From Archilochus colubris (Eukaryota > Chordata > Aves > Apodiformes > Trochilidae), in assembly GCA_023079485.1 (NCBI GenBank), contig CM041115.1, forward strand, positions 26,909,505 to 26,973,504: 64,000 nucleotides of DNA, in the 5' to 3' direction. Position numbers and translations under genes: made by a program. Position 1 is the first letter of the stretch. Every line of letters starts with the position of its first letter. Of the stretch, positions 52,352 to 62,589 are shown piece after piece. Under the pieces are notes generated by a model, which worked only from the letters and a program-made list of their open reading frames with translations, was not told the origin of the DNA and did not search any database.

Positions 52352-55200
52352 CAGTGGACTTATATGTAAAACTGAACCACAGAAAGCTGAGCTATGCAGA
52401 GATTGGTGAGGTTATAAAAGGACGTTCCACAGAAAAAGAAAAAAAATCTTACAGCTGGCATGTGAGCAGAGACTAATTCACAAAGATCTTTCCAATGTTT
52501 CCTTATGGTACTTGTTGGTTACTGATCTTGTACCAGTAGCCAGCCTTAGATGGAGTTTGGGGTTTTTTTGTTTAACCACTTTGGGTTATATTCCCAAGTG
52601 GCCTGACTCCAGGAAACCCCTTCTGTCCTGTTACTCTCCCCTCCTCAGTCTCTTCCCCCTCTTTGTTTGTCTTTTTGCTATGACGGTTTTTCTGATTTTA
52701 TAAAGCCTGCTTTGTTTCATCAGCAGGAAAATAATTGCTCATATAGCAGGTAATCTGATGCTATGTCCTTTTGCCATTTTAAAGGGACCTTTTTCCAGTC
52801 TGACAGTTTGTCACTCTTTGTGGTTGGTTTTTGTTGTTGTTGTTGTTGTTGTTGTTTTTTTGGTTTTTGTGTCACTGGACATCTGGTGTTACTGAAGTTA
52901 AACTGATAGCTTTGTAGAATTAGCTCATCGTGTCCAACCCTTGTGCAATGTTGAAATAAAGCAGTATCTCAGCTCTGTCTGCATTTAATTTGCTCAGTGT
53001 ACTTTGGGTGATGTTCATCATTGGGTGATGAACACCAGATTTGTGGCAACATTGGTGACTAAAATGGGATCACACTGATAACCCTGGCTGGTTGGTCCTG
53101 CCACATGTGACAGGGAGAAGGGTCTGGAGTGGACTCCAGCTCACACTGACCTGTTCATTCAGGGACTCCCTCAAGTCTTCAGGGACTCCCTCAAGTCTTC
53201 TCCTTAGTCAAGCAGTGAGCAACACCAGGTGCAATGTTAAAACTGAGATACTGTGGTAATTAAGGGAAGAGAAATGGGATAGCTCTCGTAGCCTTTAGGA
53301 TGTATTCTGAAACACTGGGACAAATTTAGAGGGGATCTCCTAAAGGAAAAAAAAAAATGGTGGCCACTGTATCAATTGGAAGATAAAGCAAAATAATTTC
53401 AAAATGAGGAGATTTAGCTGTAATAACTGTGATTTTTGTTTTAATGGTAAGCCTCACAGTAGCAAAATGATCGGTAAGTAATATAAGGCCTACTATGATT
53501 TTTTTGGTTTCTTTAACAATGATACTGCATGAAATATCACCAGTGGTTCTCTGATGGGACTATTTGGAGTGCCCTGTCATAAATCAGTTTTTCAAGTGCA
53601 TCTTGTGAACAATTGAGTTAAATATTGGAGAACTAAATTTACAGGTACAGTAAGTTCCAAAGATGATGCTGCAGAACCACTTAGCTTTGGAGGTCACACT
53701 GCTTGAAGACACTGGAGTGAAGATGTAAAGCTTGTGGCTATCATCTGCCTTACAATCTTTAGGAAAATTAAAATTAACATGAAGGAACCATATGATGGCT
53801 AATACCATCCTCTTAGTATCTGACTCACATGGTGAGTCATGATGTGTGTTGCTCTATCTTTGGTTCACAGAAAACAAAAACAGAGAGAAATCGAGACACT
53901 ATGGAACTGTATCTGTTTTGATCTGTTGTGGCATATATTGTAATTGGGTAGATATGTGGAAACTGGCAGGTTTGATGGCGTCTGTCCCCCAGACATGATT
54001 TTGTCTCTCTGATTACTTCAGGCCTGCAGATGGGGCACCCATTCATGGGAGAAATGGTTTCTTTCTGAATGATGTTGCTGCTGGGCAGGTGCATTCCCCT
54101 CCACCCGCTGACCCCACTCCATGACACACTGCTGAGGAAGACTTCTGTGATGACAACTTTTGCTGATTAGCCCTGCAGTTTAATGGTGGCATCTTTGGTT
54201 AGGGTCTGCATTTTGGATGTGGTGTGTTGCTGGTGGAGATGCCTACCCAGAATCACTGGCTTTTGTAGTGCATTTTGTAGTACAAGACTTCCACTGGGCA
54301 TGAGAACAGCAAAATGGCACCATAATCTATTTCAAGAGGTTTTGGTCCAGCATCCTGCAGTCCCACTGGGGAGGATTTCTTACGGGGTGCAACTGCACCT
54401 AGCAGCCTGATGCATGGAAAATGCTTCCTACATTCCTGAGGTAATTACTGTGGTACCTGGGGGACATGGGGGACTTGAGGTCCTATAATATAATATCCTA
54501 CATTATCAGTGCTCTGAAAAAAATCATGAAAGATGGAATGATCCTTTTGTCAATTGAGCTTGTGCATTAAAAGGTCAACATCTGTGGAATTTGTGCCTGT
54601 GAGAAACTGTGTAACGGGACTCTATTATGTTGTGGGAGCAATCTATTCTTTGTTTTTCATACTCCCTGAAATGAGAGGTGAACAACTGGGAATAAGAAAT
54701 GGGCAGTCAAATGACATTAGCCTAACTGGTGGAAGTACCCAAAGTTGAGGAAAAGATGAGTATACCCCTCAATGTATCATATAATGCTGCGGAACCAGTA
54801 AATGGAACTCTAATGAGATAATTCATAGGCACAAGACCCTATTTATAACATTACCAACCATCCAGCAGAAATTTTGATTTGTTATTTTTTATATTGTGTG
54901 CTTGTGCTGGATTATTGTTCCTACTATGTATCATACCTTGTGATATATGTTTAATCACACACATGCTATCCAGAATGGATTTTTACAACCATTCTACCTG
55001 TTGGACACATGGGGTAAAGGGAAATGTATGGAATCAGTGATCCATACGATGAGAGCACCTGGGCTGTGATCAAAACCACTACAACTGCCATAAACACATA
55101 GATTATTCTATCACTTTTATACTTCCTTCTGACTACCCTGTCACCTCCATTTCTCTATTAAACTCTCATCCTAGTCTCTTTGTCTCTCTTTGTCTTGCTC
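52352..55200. other. Unresolved, possibly retrovirus-derived
   Basis: No cellular gene seen. A (TTG)n run lies at 52,831-52,855 and a perfect 20-bp tandem duplication at 53,161-53,200. The bases just before the LTR at 55,203 are pyrimidine-rich, not a polypurine tract. This stretch is therefore not the 3' end of the element whose LTR follows. Confidence 0.4.
52831..52855. repeat. (TTG)n microsatellite
   Basis: About 8 TTG units followed by a T run. Confidence 0.9.
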
Positions 55201-55202
55201 CT

Positions 55203-55639
55203 TGTCATCATTTGAACAGGAGGAACTAAAGAAGGAGGGATTTCAGACTCTGAGAGGGGCAGAATGTAAAGGGAGGGGTCTATTCCCTTCCATTTCCTGC
55301 CATACCCTATAAAGATCAGGAAAGTCATCAGCTCTGCGCTCTTTTCTTTCCAATTCCTGCTGGCTGTGCTTCTGCCCTTTATCACCAGCTCATCACGTGC
55401 ATGTCGGAGCCCAGATCTATGTTGTATATATATATGTATTTGTATTCTTTGTTACTTCATCCCTTATGTTATTACCTTTCCCATGTATTAGTAAATCTGT
55501 ATGCAATTGTTTTCAGTTTCCAATGTAAAGTCTACAGCCTTTATTCCCCTTTTATCTTCCCTTTGTTTGGGGGGGGGTGGGGAACAGAGACAAATTCTCT
55601 CCTAGGTTTGTGGTCCACCCAAACTGCTAAGATGTGACA
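55203..55639 (+). mobile_element. 5' LTR of a decayed provirus
   Basis: A 437-bp LTR starting TGTCATCATTTGAACAGG and ending GCTAAGATGTGACA, with the inverted ends TGTCA/TGACA. A TATA box (CCCTATAAAG, about 55,308-55,317) and an AGTAAA poly(A)-like signal near 55,490 give the plus orientation. A primer-binding-site-like segment follows 7 bp downstream, and gag/pol remnants lie further on, so this is a 5' LTR. It is the same family as the solo LTR at 28,063-28,519. Confidence 0.9.
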
Positions 55640-55646
55640 GAATAAT

Positions 55647-55664
55647 TGGTCCCCAGCGTGGGCC
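55647..55664 (+). other. Primer-binding-site-like segment
   Basis: TGGTCCCCAGCGTGGGCC directly after the LTR resembles the TGG-CCCA-CGTGGG form of tRNA primer sites in avian retroviral elements (some are Lys-type). Mutations prevent assigning the tRNA. Confidence 0.6.
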
Positions 55665-55782
55665 TCAAATTTTTCTTTTAATTAAAAATATTGGAAAGTT
55701 GGAAGTTGAAAAAATAAAAATAGTTTTCAAAATTACATGGGTGAAAGATTTGTTATATACTTCCTTTTTAAATTTACTCATC
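55665..55782 (+). other. Provirus leader, 5' portion
   Basis: AT-rich untranslated leader of the provirus. It is interrupted at 55,782 by a nested LTR and resumes at 56,257, running to the gag remnants at about 56,470. No gene here. Confidence 0.55.
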
Positions 55783-56250
55783 TCTTGGGAGTTTCTGGGA
55801 GAAAACGGACATGTGAGCAATCCTGACTATTTAGCTTTAGCCAGAGTGAGCTGAGCGCCTTGAGGCCCAGCTGCAAGGTTATTAAAAGATCAGCTATGTG
55901 CAGAGATAAGGGAGTTGGCAGCAGAAAAGAAGAATAACAGGAGGGGAAAGCATCGCATAGACAGCACATAAACAGTTGTATTTAACCAGTTCTGAGCCCC
56001 TGAGAAGAAGAAAGTTACGGCAGATAAAAAGTTGTAAACAGGATGCCTGCAGTCAGCAAAGCAGGACAAGGATGATAAGCAGCTCCCAATCGCAATGCCA
56101 CAACAGGTGTGTGGACAGCAACACTCATCCAATCAACATGAGCCACGAAGACGCCAAGACCATATAAATGTAACGCTTTGCTTAATAAAATTGATCTTTG
56201 TTGCTAACTCATAGTGAGTCGTCTCTTTGCTCCGCAAGCCCACCTCCACA
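55783..56250 (+). mobile_element. Nested solo LTR, different family
   Basis: A 468-bp LTR inside the leader of the provirus, flanked by the 6-bp CTCATC (55777-55782 and 56251-56256). This duplication length is usual for class II avian retroviruses. It begins TCTTGGGAG (TG mutated to TC) and ends CCTCCACA. A TATA-like CATATAAATG at 56,161 lies only about 23 bp before AATAAA (56184-56189), and a U5 follows. That close spacing recalls alpharetrovirus-like LTRs. No internal sequence remains. Confidence 0.8.
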
Positions 56251-56469
56251 CTCATCCATGCATGTTGTTTTGTATCGTCCCACCTCCCAGCCATGTTACT
56301 TTTCTATGTTTTTAAAACCGTGATTTCTGCAGAAATTAGTTAAGTTGTGAATTAGGGGGCTCTGTTGACTGTGTTCCCTATGCAAAATGATTCTGCTCCT
56401 TTCTGTGGTAAGATCAACCTGCCAGAGTTTGGAGCCCTCAATGATGGTTGGTGTTACTTGGTTATTGTT

Positions 56470-57530
56470 GCGCCTGAATGTGTTCCAGGGTGGTTCAGTA
56501 TTTGATATTGATGAGGGAAAACTGCCCCCTCTCCTGCTGCTGCCACTCCCATAGCCCTCACCTCTGCTGCCAGGGACTCCTCCCGCACTGGCTCAGAACC
56601 AGCCCTTGTCGCCTCTGTTACAACCCACAGAAAGCATCTAAAGAAGTCGGACCTCCCGCCTGGTGAGGGGTGATGATGATGATGATGATGATGACGACTC
56701 AGAGACAGAGGCAACAGAAAACCCTGATGAGCAAGAGAATCAGCCCGAGGCACACAGGAGAGTGATTTGGAACCTGGTATAATTATCCAATCTATGTCTC
56801 TGAAAGAGATACGAAATTTAAGAGAGGATTGTGCTTGTGATGAAGGTGAATCACATGACTGCTTGGATGCTGCGTGTCTGGGACAAGGGAGGGGATACGG
56901 TAGACCGGGAGAGCAGGGAGGCGCGGCAGCTGGGATGGTTATCCAGAGATGGGGGCATTGCTAAGGTAATAGGGAGAAAAGTGGTACTTATTGAATCTTT
57001 GGAAAAGTCTTTTGTCTGAGGTAAAAAGCCGATATCCTAATAAGGAGGATATCGAATGTCGCCCTATTACATGGAACACCGTGGAAAGAGGCATCGAATA
57101 TCCAAGGGAGCTGGCAGTTCGTGAGGTCATCTGTGGTGATGGGAAAACTGAGGATCCTGATGAAGTGCCATGCAGGAGGCCTCTGCTTAAAAAACTCACA
57201 CAGAATGCCCCTGCTATGTACTCCCACATTTTGGGAGGAAGGATCTTTAGGGAGATGATCAAACACCACCCATTGTTGGTGAATTTATTAGCCAGCTAAG
57301 ACAATACAAAGACATTGTCTCTCTAACCCCTTACAGGGGCTCTAGCCCCTTACAGGCTTCTCAGCTATGGAAAATATGGCTGTGGAGTTCAAAACCATGG
57401 CTAAGGAGTTAAAGACCTGTTTTGAGAAGCTGCATGATAAGTTATCCAAGATGGAGAGTAATTCTCCTTGTTCTCCTGAATGGATTCGTGTATCAGCTAT
57501 TGAAAACAGGCACTTCCCTGGGAGATGAGC
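56470..57530 (+). pseudogene. Endogenous retrovirus gag remnant
   Basis: Fragments of a Gag-like reading frame resembling the gag of avian ERV-L-type elements. In order: an acidic run encoded by (GAT)n at 56,672, with a Ser/Thr/Glu/Asn/Pro-rich tail; an open stretch at 56831-57019; a further open stretch in another frame at 56991-57299 with Pro-Asp-Glu-Val and Leu/Lys-rich blocks; and a Met/Lys/Glu-rich coil-like stretch at 57366-57528. Stops at about 56,779, 57,017 and 57,297 and a frameshift near 57,000 show that no full protein can be made. The assignment to ERV-L-type is from recall of family layout, not a search. Confidence 0.75.
56672..56697 (+). repeat. (GAT)n trinucleotide run
   Basis: About 7 GAT units and two GAC codons inside the gag remnant, encoding consecutive Asp. 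The reverse-strand poly-His frame is a shadow. Confidence 0.85.
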
Positions 57531-57799
57531 TCAGGCTAGGCAGAGCTCAACACAGAGTTCTCTGTGGTCAACCCAACATAAACTTGGCAAAAACATGAGT
57601 ATATGGTTTGGCAAACTCACCACTACCGTGCGTACAAATGTACAGGAATTGAGAGGTAATTACACTGAGGGTAGTGTTTCCGAAGGATGGCTGCTCCAGT
57701 CTCCCAAGAAACACCCATTGCTGGCCCCAGCTAATGGTTCTCCATCTCTAAAGTCACAGGAGGTTCTCAAGAACTAACTGTAGTGGGGGATGAAATGAG

Positions 57800-58405
57800 C
57801 CTGAGTGGAAATGGCTGAGAGATCCACCGTACAGTGTCTGGCCCAGATCCTCCATGCATCCTTGGTATAGACTTTCAAGGACCCAAAAGGCTGTAAGTGG
57901 GCCTTTGGTGTAGCACCTGTGGAAACTGCGGGCATTGACCAACTGTCTGCCTTGCCTGGCATTATGGATGACCCTTCTGTGGTGGGCTTGATGATGGCAG
58001 GTACCAACTGCATCTAACACAGTACATCATTGACAGTACTGTACCAACAGAGACCCCTTGCTCCCCATACAAGATTTTATTTGCCAATTAGAGATCCAAG
58101 GGGTGATCAGCAAGACTTGCTCACGCTTCAACAGTCCTATATGGAAGTATGGAAGCCTAATGGAGAATGAAGATTAACTGTGGGCTACCATGGTCTAAAT
58201 GAAGTTACACCATGAATGAGTGCTGCTGTTCCAGATATGTGGGAGCTTCAGCATGAACTGGAGTCTAAGGCAACTACTGACATGGCTAAAGAGTTTTTCT
58301 CCATTCGCATAGTGGCAGAGTGCAGGCCCCAATTTAATTTCACCCGGAGGGGCATCCAGTAACCTTGGAACAAACTACTTCAGGGCTGGAAGCACAGCCC
58401 CAGCC
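57800..58405 (+). pseudogene. Endogenous retrovirus pol (reverse transcriptase) remnant
   Basis: Pol-like remnant of the same provirus. From about 58,078 the frame reads through the N-terminal half of a reverse transcriptase: a VWKPNGE block, a GLNEV block, and a catalytic-motif-A-like TTDMAKEFFSI with its Asp at 58279-58281, then a C-R-P-Q-F block. In-frame stops at 58168-58170, 58213-58215 and 58360-58362 break it, and small deletions are likely. The YxDD motif would lie beyond the gap that cuts the element at 58,406. The sequence before 58,078 is weaker and may be the protease or gag-pol junction. Confidence 0.85.
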
Positions 58406-58505
58406 NNNNNNNNNNNNNNNNNNNNNNNNNNNNNNNNNNNNNNNNNNNNNNNNNNNNNNNNNNNNNNNNNNNNNNNNNNNNNNNNNNNNNNNNNNNNNNN
58501 NNNNN
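58406..58505. other. Assembly gap of 100 N
   Basis: Exactly 100 N, the usual placeholder for a gap of unknown size. Sequence left of it is retroviral pol. Right of it the composition soon becomes GC-rich. Confidence 0.99.
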
Positions 58506-58904
58506 CTGGCCAGCAGCTGGGACTCAGGCTGATCCCCAGGCATCCCAGCCCCCTAAATCTACTGATTGTGCAATAAAAGAAAACGAAGGCAGTAAAACGG
58601 CAGAAAAAGTCTCAGTGTTATATTACTATTACATTCCTGACGCAGATACTCTCGGCAGCACCCAGGAGGAGAGCACTGTGGTTTGGGAAGAGAGGGAGGG
58701 CTGAGAAAAAACCCGCTGAGCTTCTCAGAATGAAGAGCCAGCGTTTGCCACGCCAGCATCATATGCTTCTATTTACACAACGCCGTGCAGGCAGAAATGA
58801 AGAGCATCCCTTGGAGGTCCCAACAGGGTCAGCGCAGCACCGCTTCCAGAAACACACCTTGTGGAGCTGGTGCTGATTAGAAGCAGTAGGTTTATTCCTT
58901 AGAA
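58506..58904. other. No gene seen
   Basis: About 400 bp of mixed composition between the gap and the CpG island. A minus-strand AATAAA is the complement of 58889-58894. I see no reverse transcriptase continuation here. Confidence 0.5.
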
Positions 58905-59292
58905 CAGTTGGGACCACGTGCAGTTTCGTTCTCGACTTGTCAAATTTCTGCAAATACCCAAACTAAACCCCTGCCCCTGGAGCTGTGCCCCACATCCTGC
59001 CATGTCCTGCCCCGCTGCCTCTCGCCGGCTGCCGCCCGTCCCCACTCCGCGGCCCCACTGCCCACGCCGCCTCACGGCACCACCACCTTCCTCCCGCCCC
59101 GGGGCCGGGCCCCCGGTCCTCACGGGCGAGCCCTCTCCCATGGTTCCGCCCCATGGTTCCGCCCGCCGTCTGGTACCGCCCAGCTGGGCGTCGTGGCAAC
59201 CCCCTGCGGGATCTCTCGGGTCGCTGTCTGGTGGGCGCGGGTGCGCGCATGCGGGGGCCTTTGGTGTCCCTCGCGGTGCTGCACAAGTCGGG

Positions 59293-59344
59293 ATGGAGCG
59301 GAGCTTGTCCCGGGAGTCCGGTGTCCGAGAGAAGCCTCTGTGTG
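59293..59344 (+). CDS. Candidate first coding exon (weak)
   Basis: An ATG with G at +4 in the CpG island begins a 17-codon open stretch ending in phase 1 at a GTGTG|GTGAGG splice-donor-like site. The predicted start would be MERSLSRESGVREKPLC. I know no protein beginning this way. The following 3 kb offers no matching exon that I could find before the minus-strand gene tail. It could instead be untranslated or noise. Confidence 0.2.
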
Positions 59345-59491
59345 GTGAGGGGCTGGGGGCTGCGCCCCGGTGTGCCCCTGCCACAGGTGGGGGCAGCACC
59401 AGAGCCCAGGAGCGAGGAGACAGGGGAGAGAGGGGTCCCCGCCGCACAGGGGATGCCCCATAGCAGGACAGATGAGCCCCAGCCCCATAGC

Positions 59492-59519
59492 GGGAGGAGG
59501 AGGAGGAGGAGGAGGAGGA
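59492..59519. repeat. (GGA)n repeat in the CpG island
   Basis: About 9 GGA units within GC-rich sequence. Confidence 0.9.
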
Positions 59520-59654
59520 AGAGGGAGTCGGTCCCGCCCCGCCCTGGGGCAAGGAGGGCTCCACGGAGTCTGGGGAAGCCTTAGGGGTCCTGGAGAGGGG
59601 ACAGCCAGGGCCCTGGGGCCGACATCGCGGTCAAAACCGGTGTTGTGCAGCAAG

Positions 59655-60233
59655 AAAAGCAGGTTGAGGGAGGTAATTGTCCTGCTCTGCTCTGGTGCGG
59701 AAGAGCCCATCTAGAGTATTGTCTCCAGTTCTGGAGCCCCCAGCATAAGAAGAACATGGATCTGTTGGGAGGGAGTCTGGCAGCGGTCCACGAAGATGAT
59801 CAGAGAGCTGGAGCACCTCTCCTATGAGGACAGACTGAGAGAGTTGGGGTTGTTCAGCCTGGAGAGGAGAAGGCTCCAAGGAGACCTCATTGTGGCCTTC
59901 CTGTGTCCCTCACCTGAGTGGGGCCTAAAGCGGCAGAGAGACTTTTTGCAAGGGCATGTAGTGATAGGACACTTTTAAATTGGACACTTTTCAGATTGGA
60001 AGAGATTTAGATTTAGGTTGGACATTTGGAAGAAATTCTTTAGTGTGAGGGTGCTGAGACACTGGGCCAGGTTGCCCAGGGAGGTTGTGGATGTGTTTGA
60101 TGCATGGTTAGATGGGGCTTTGAGCAACTTGGTCTAGCGGAAGGTGTCCCTGTCAATGCAGGGGGGCTGGAACTAGGTGATCTTCACAGTCCCTTCCAGC
60201 CCAAACCATTCTATGATTCTATGGTTCTATGGT
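59655..60233 (+). mobile_element. CR1 LINE 3' fragment with tail
   Basis: A well-preserved plus-strand CR1 3' end: GGAGGTAATTGTCCTGCTC, TTCTGGAGCCCCCAGCAT, AAGATGATCAGAGAGCTGGAG, AGAGAGTTGGGGTTGTTCAG, GGAAGAAATTCTTTAGTGTG, GAGCAACTTGGTCTAGCGG, and the CCAAACCATTCTATG tail with repeated TCTATGATTC/TCTATGG units. Short ORF2 remnants occur at 59796-59978. It separates the CpG island from the env remnant. Confidence 0.97.
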
Positions 60234-60239
60234 TAGTAG

Positions 60240-60810
60240 GGATGCCAATTCCTTTAACTACCTCCTGGAATAATTTACATTCAAACTTGGGATATACTGG
60301 ATGCCAGTCTTTCAGCCCTTATCCATACTGGCACTGGTCAATCCCAAAGAAGACAGAGCAGGATGGCTGGTGGAAGGTTACAAAAGGCAGTGTGTGGTCT
60401 TGGTTAATTAATGCCAGCTCCTGTAGATATGTGGAGCAGAGTGGGAGAAATGCTACTGGTGTAAACGAAATCTGACAGCAAACTAAGATCTTACGTGAAA
60501 TTCAAGAGGGTGATACACCTCTAGGATTTGACGAGGTCTGGGGGTGGTTAGCTTCCTGATTCCCTGACTGAGCCTATGGCTCAAGAAATTGTTGATGATG
60601 GTGAGAATAATCGTGTTAGGTTTTGTATGTTTATATCTACTCCTACACTGCACCTGTAGCTGTTGCTTGGGACGCGGCAAACAGCTTGGCACATTTGATC
60701 CAAACTGCAGTCAGGAAGGCACACAATTAGTACTGCAGCTGGCACTGAGCAAGGACAGGACTCAAGCTCTTATTCGAGAGGTTTTAAGCGCGTCTTGTGC
60801 AAATCGCTAA
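60240..60810 (+). pseudogene. Endogenous retrovirus env (TM) remnant
   Basis: Remains of a retroviral Env C-terminal half. An open stretch reaches a stop at 60473-60475, with a Cys near the middle and potential N-glycosylation sites (NAS, NAT) as in a TM ectodomain. The same frame resumes to about 60,555 with a WGWLAS-like block before the membrane. Then, after a frameshift, a hydrophobic anchor (about 60,589-60,660, VRIIVLGFVCLYLLLHC-type) is followed by a Cys-rich start of a cytoplasmic tail and a stop at 60808-60810. No gag or pol precedes it. The preceding CR1 may have replaced or separated the rest. Confidence 0.6.
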
Positions 60811-60859
60811 TTTGGCAAGGAAGACTCGAGGCCTGTATGGATAACCCAGCCTAAGGAAT

Positions 60860-61280
60860 GCAGGAGGTGATAAAGAACAACTCCAATCACATCAAGAGGA
60901 TTGACTGCTGAACCAGTCTGGGGCAGTTGGGGTTACAGACTTGGTGCAACTCTGTCCTTTGGGTGAACTTAGCTCATTATAATCCTGAAAATCACACCCC
61001 CGAGGCAAAAAGAGCCCTGCCCAGGTGAAGACCCTTCCCCTGAGCATGTGTGATAGCAGAAACAGTGAGGTAACCAGAGGGTAACCACATGCACATTGCT
61101 AACCACTCCTGGTAAAGAGAGTTTTGTTTATAAATACGTCATGGAAAATCTTTTGTCTGCTTGATTTCTAGGAAGCCGAGTGGACGAGGAATACAGAACA
61201 AATCAGGAATTAAAAGTGTCGCATTTGCCCTAAAAAACTCCACGCGTGCAGTTCTGATCTCCCCCACCCCTGAATACATT
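60860..61280 (+). mobile_element. LTR-like segment after env
   Basis: It follows the env remnant after a purine-rich GCAGGAGG. A TATA box (TTATAAATA, 61128-61136) is followed about 75 bp later by ATTAAA (61209-61214), and then a C-rich segment that could be U5. This fits the 3' LTR of the env-bearing element. The boundaries and target duplication are not defined. Confidence 0.45.
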
Positions 61281-62446
61281 GGGTAGAGTTAAAATGGGAA
61301 GATCAGCATTGAGGACTGACCCAGCTTCACCAGGAGGAGATGCGGAAGGAAAACTCTTCCGAGGGGGGTATTATCTAGAAAGCCAGGTAGTCAGACTGTA
61401 GGTAGTATAAAGGAGGGGAGCATGACTCATGGAGGAGGCCAAGCAGAGGAAATCAAAACAGGTACTTCCTCGCAGGGAAACTGGGGAGCTAATTTCCAGG
61501 CAGCACTTTGGCGTACCAACATGTGACTTGCCTGGGGGAAAGAGACTATAAAAAATACACATGAGCTCTATTCACACAGACTACAGCTCTTAAAGGTGGC
61601 ACCTCTGTCACTGCCAGTCCTGGAACTCTGCACTGGCAGAAGCTCAGAGTTCATACCTGAGACGTGCTCCGTCACGGCTGCCCTCTTCAACTCTGCCTGG
61701 GTTCTGCTCTTAGCAGAAGCTCCAGCTCTGGCTGGAGGCAGACTGACTACAGGGACTTTTCTCCCCAGCCCAGCACAACCCTTTCCACCTTTGGACAGCC
61801 CTGGGAGCGCCTGCAGAAACACTTTTCTTCCAGCAAAATTAATGGTTATTGGTTGGTGTATGTGTCAGCAAGAACTACTGAGCCATGAAGTCTTCTCACT
61901 ATGACACTTTGTCACTTGGAATTTAAAACACTGAGAAAAAACACAGGCAACACCCCTGTTGGTTTAAAAGTTTAATAAAACATCCTCCACCCTACCCTAC
62001 CCTGTCCCCATTAACAAAAGTAGAGCATCTTGTAACTTCAGGGGCTCCAGCTTCAGAACCTTCTCCAATTAGCATATTAAAAATATTTTCATATCAACAG
62101 AGAATGTAACCCCGTTTATCCTTCCAATAGTATCCAAAAGAAACATGAATAAAACCAGATCCATATGCATACATGTGAATAAATACATATGAATATGTAT
62201 GGAGAGGTATAATTATGCCTAAGTATGGATAACTATGTGCAAGTACCCAGCATAACAGTGTAACGAGTGGAGCAGCTAATGCCCTGCAAAGTTAAAATGG
62301 AAGAAAAAAGTAAAGGGCTTTTTAAAAAAAAACCACAATGGTGAAATGATTCCACTAGAAGCTGCTGCACATCTTCCCATACTTTTCCCCTTCCTCTTAC
62401 TCTCCTGTATCTTCCCTCCAAATGAGAAGGGAATGCTGAGTAAATA
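61281..62446. other. Possible 3' UTR region; no gene seen
   Basis: A TATA-like CTATAAAAAATAC lies at about 61,549, and a plus-strand open frame of 102 codons (61596-61904) overlaps a minus-strand one of 84 codons, so neither is convincing. The right part, 61,950-62,446, is a plausible 3' UTR for the minus-strand gene. A minus-strand ATTAAA poly(A)-type signal is the complement of 61970-61975. Confidence 0.35.
61970..61975 (-). terminator. Candidate poly(A) signal ATTAAA
   Basis: On the minus strand ATTAAA lies about 475 bp downstream of the last predicted coding exon. It is a plausible cleavage signal for the gene tail, but not confirmed. Confidence 0.3.
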
Positions 62447-62589
62447 TCAGTCCTTGTGTCCATTTAACCCGGCAGCACACACAGCAATTGTACTTCCATC
62501 AGGTGCGGCCTGAGAGGCAGCCTGGCACTGGAGAATGCGAGGCCTACTCTTGAAAGAGCAGGAATTCTTCTCGTTTTGCTCTACTTCAC
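62447..62589 (-). CDS. Predicted last coding exon of an unidentified gene
   Basis: On the minus strand the acceptor TTGTTGTTTTCTAG precedes 62,589. The first two bases complete a codon begun in the exon at 62,785-62,860. The frame then runs 46 codons, beginning EVEQNEKNSCSFKS and ending in ..GLNGHKD, to a TGA at 62447-62449. The other two frames have stops within the first codons, and the phase fits the upstream exon exactly. I do not recognise the protein or any domain. A possible poly(A) signal lies at 61,970. Confidence 0.5.

Larger units (their letters stand above)
58905..59640. promoter_or_regulatory. CpG island, likely promoter
   Basis: Dense CpG and high GC in an otherwise AT-rich window, with two tandem CCATGGTTCCGCCC boxes near 59,137-59,165, Sp1-like GGGCGG/CCGCCC sites and an NRF1-like GCGCGCATGCGG at about 59,241. 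No TATA box is obvious. This fits a housekeeping-type promoter, possibly bidirectional. Long open frames in all six frames here come from the lack of AT-rich stops and are not evidence of coding. Confidence 0.75.

Noticed and set aside
56454..56753. Minus-strand frame with a poly-His run
   Set aside because: It is the antisense of the (GAT)n run in the gag remnant on the plus strand.
58899..59714. Long open frames (107-221 codons) in all six frames over the GC-rich region
   Set aside because: Stops are rare in CpG-rich DNA. The translations are Pro/Arg/Ser-rich low complexity and overlap one another, so they are not evidence of protein coding.
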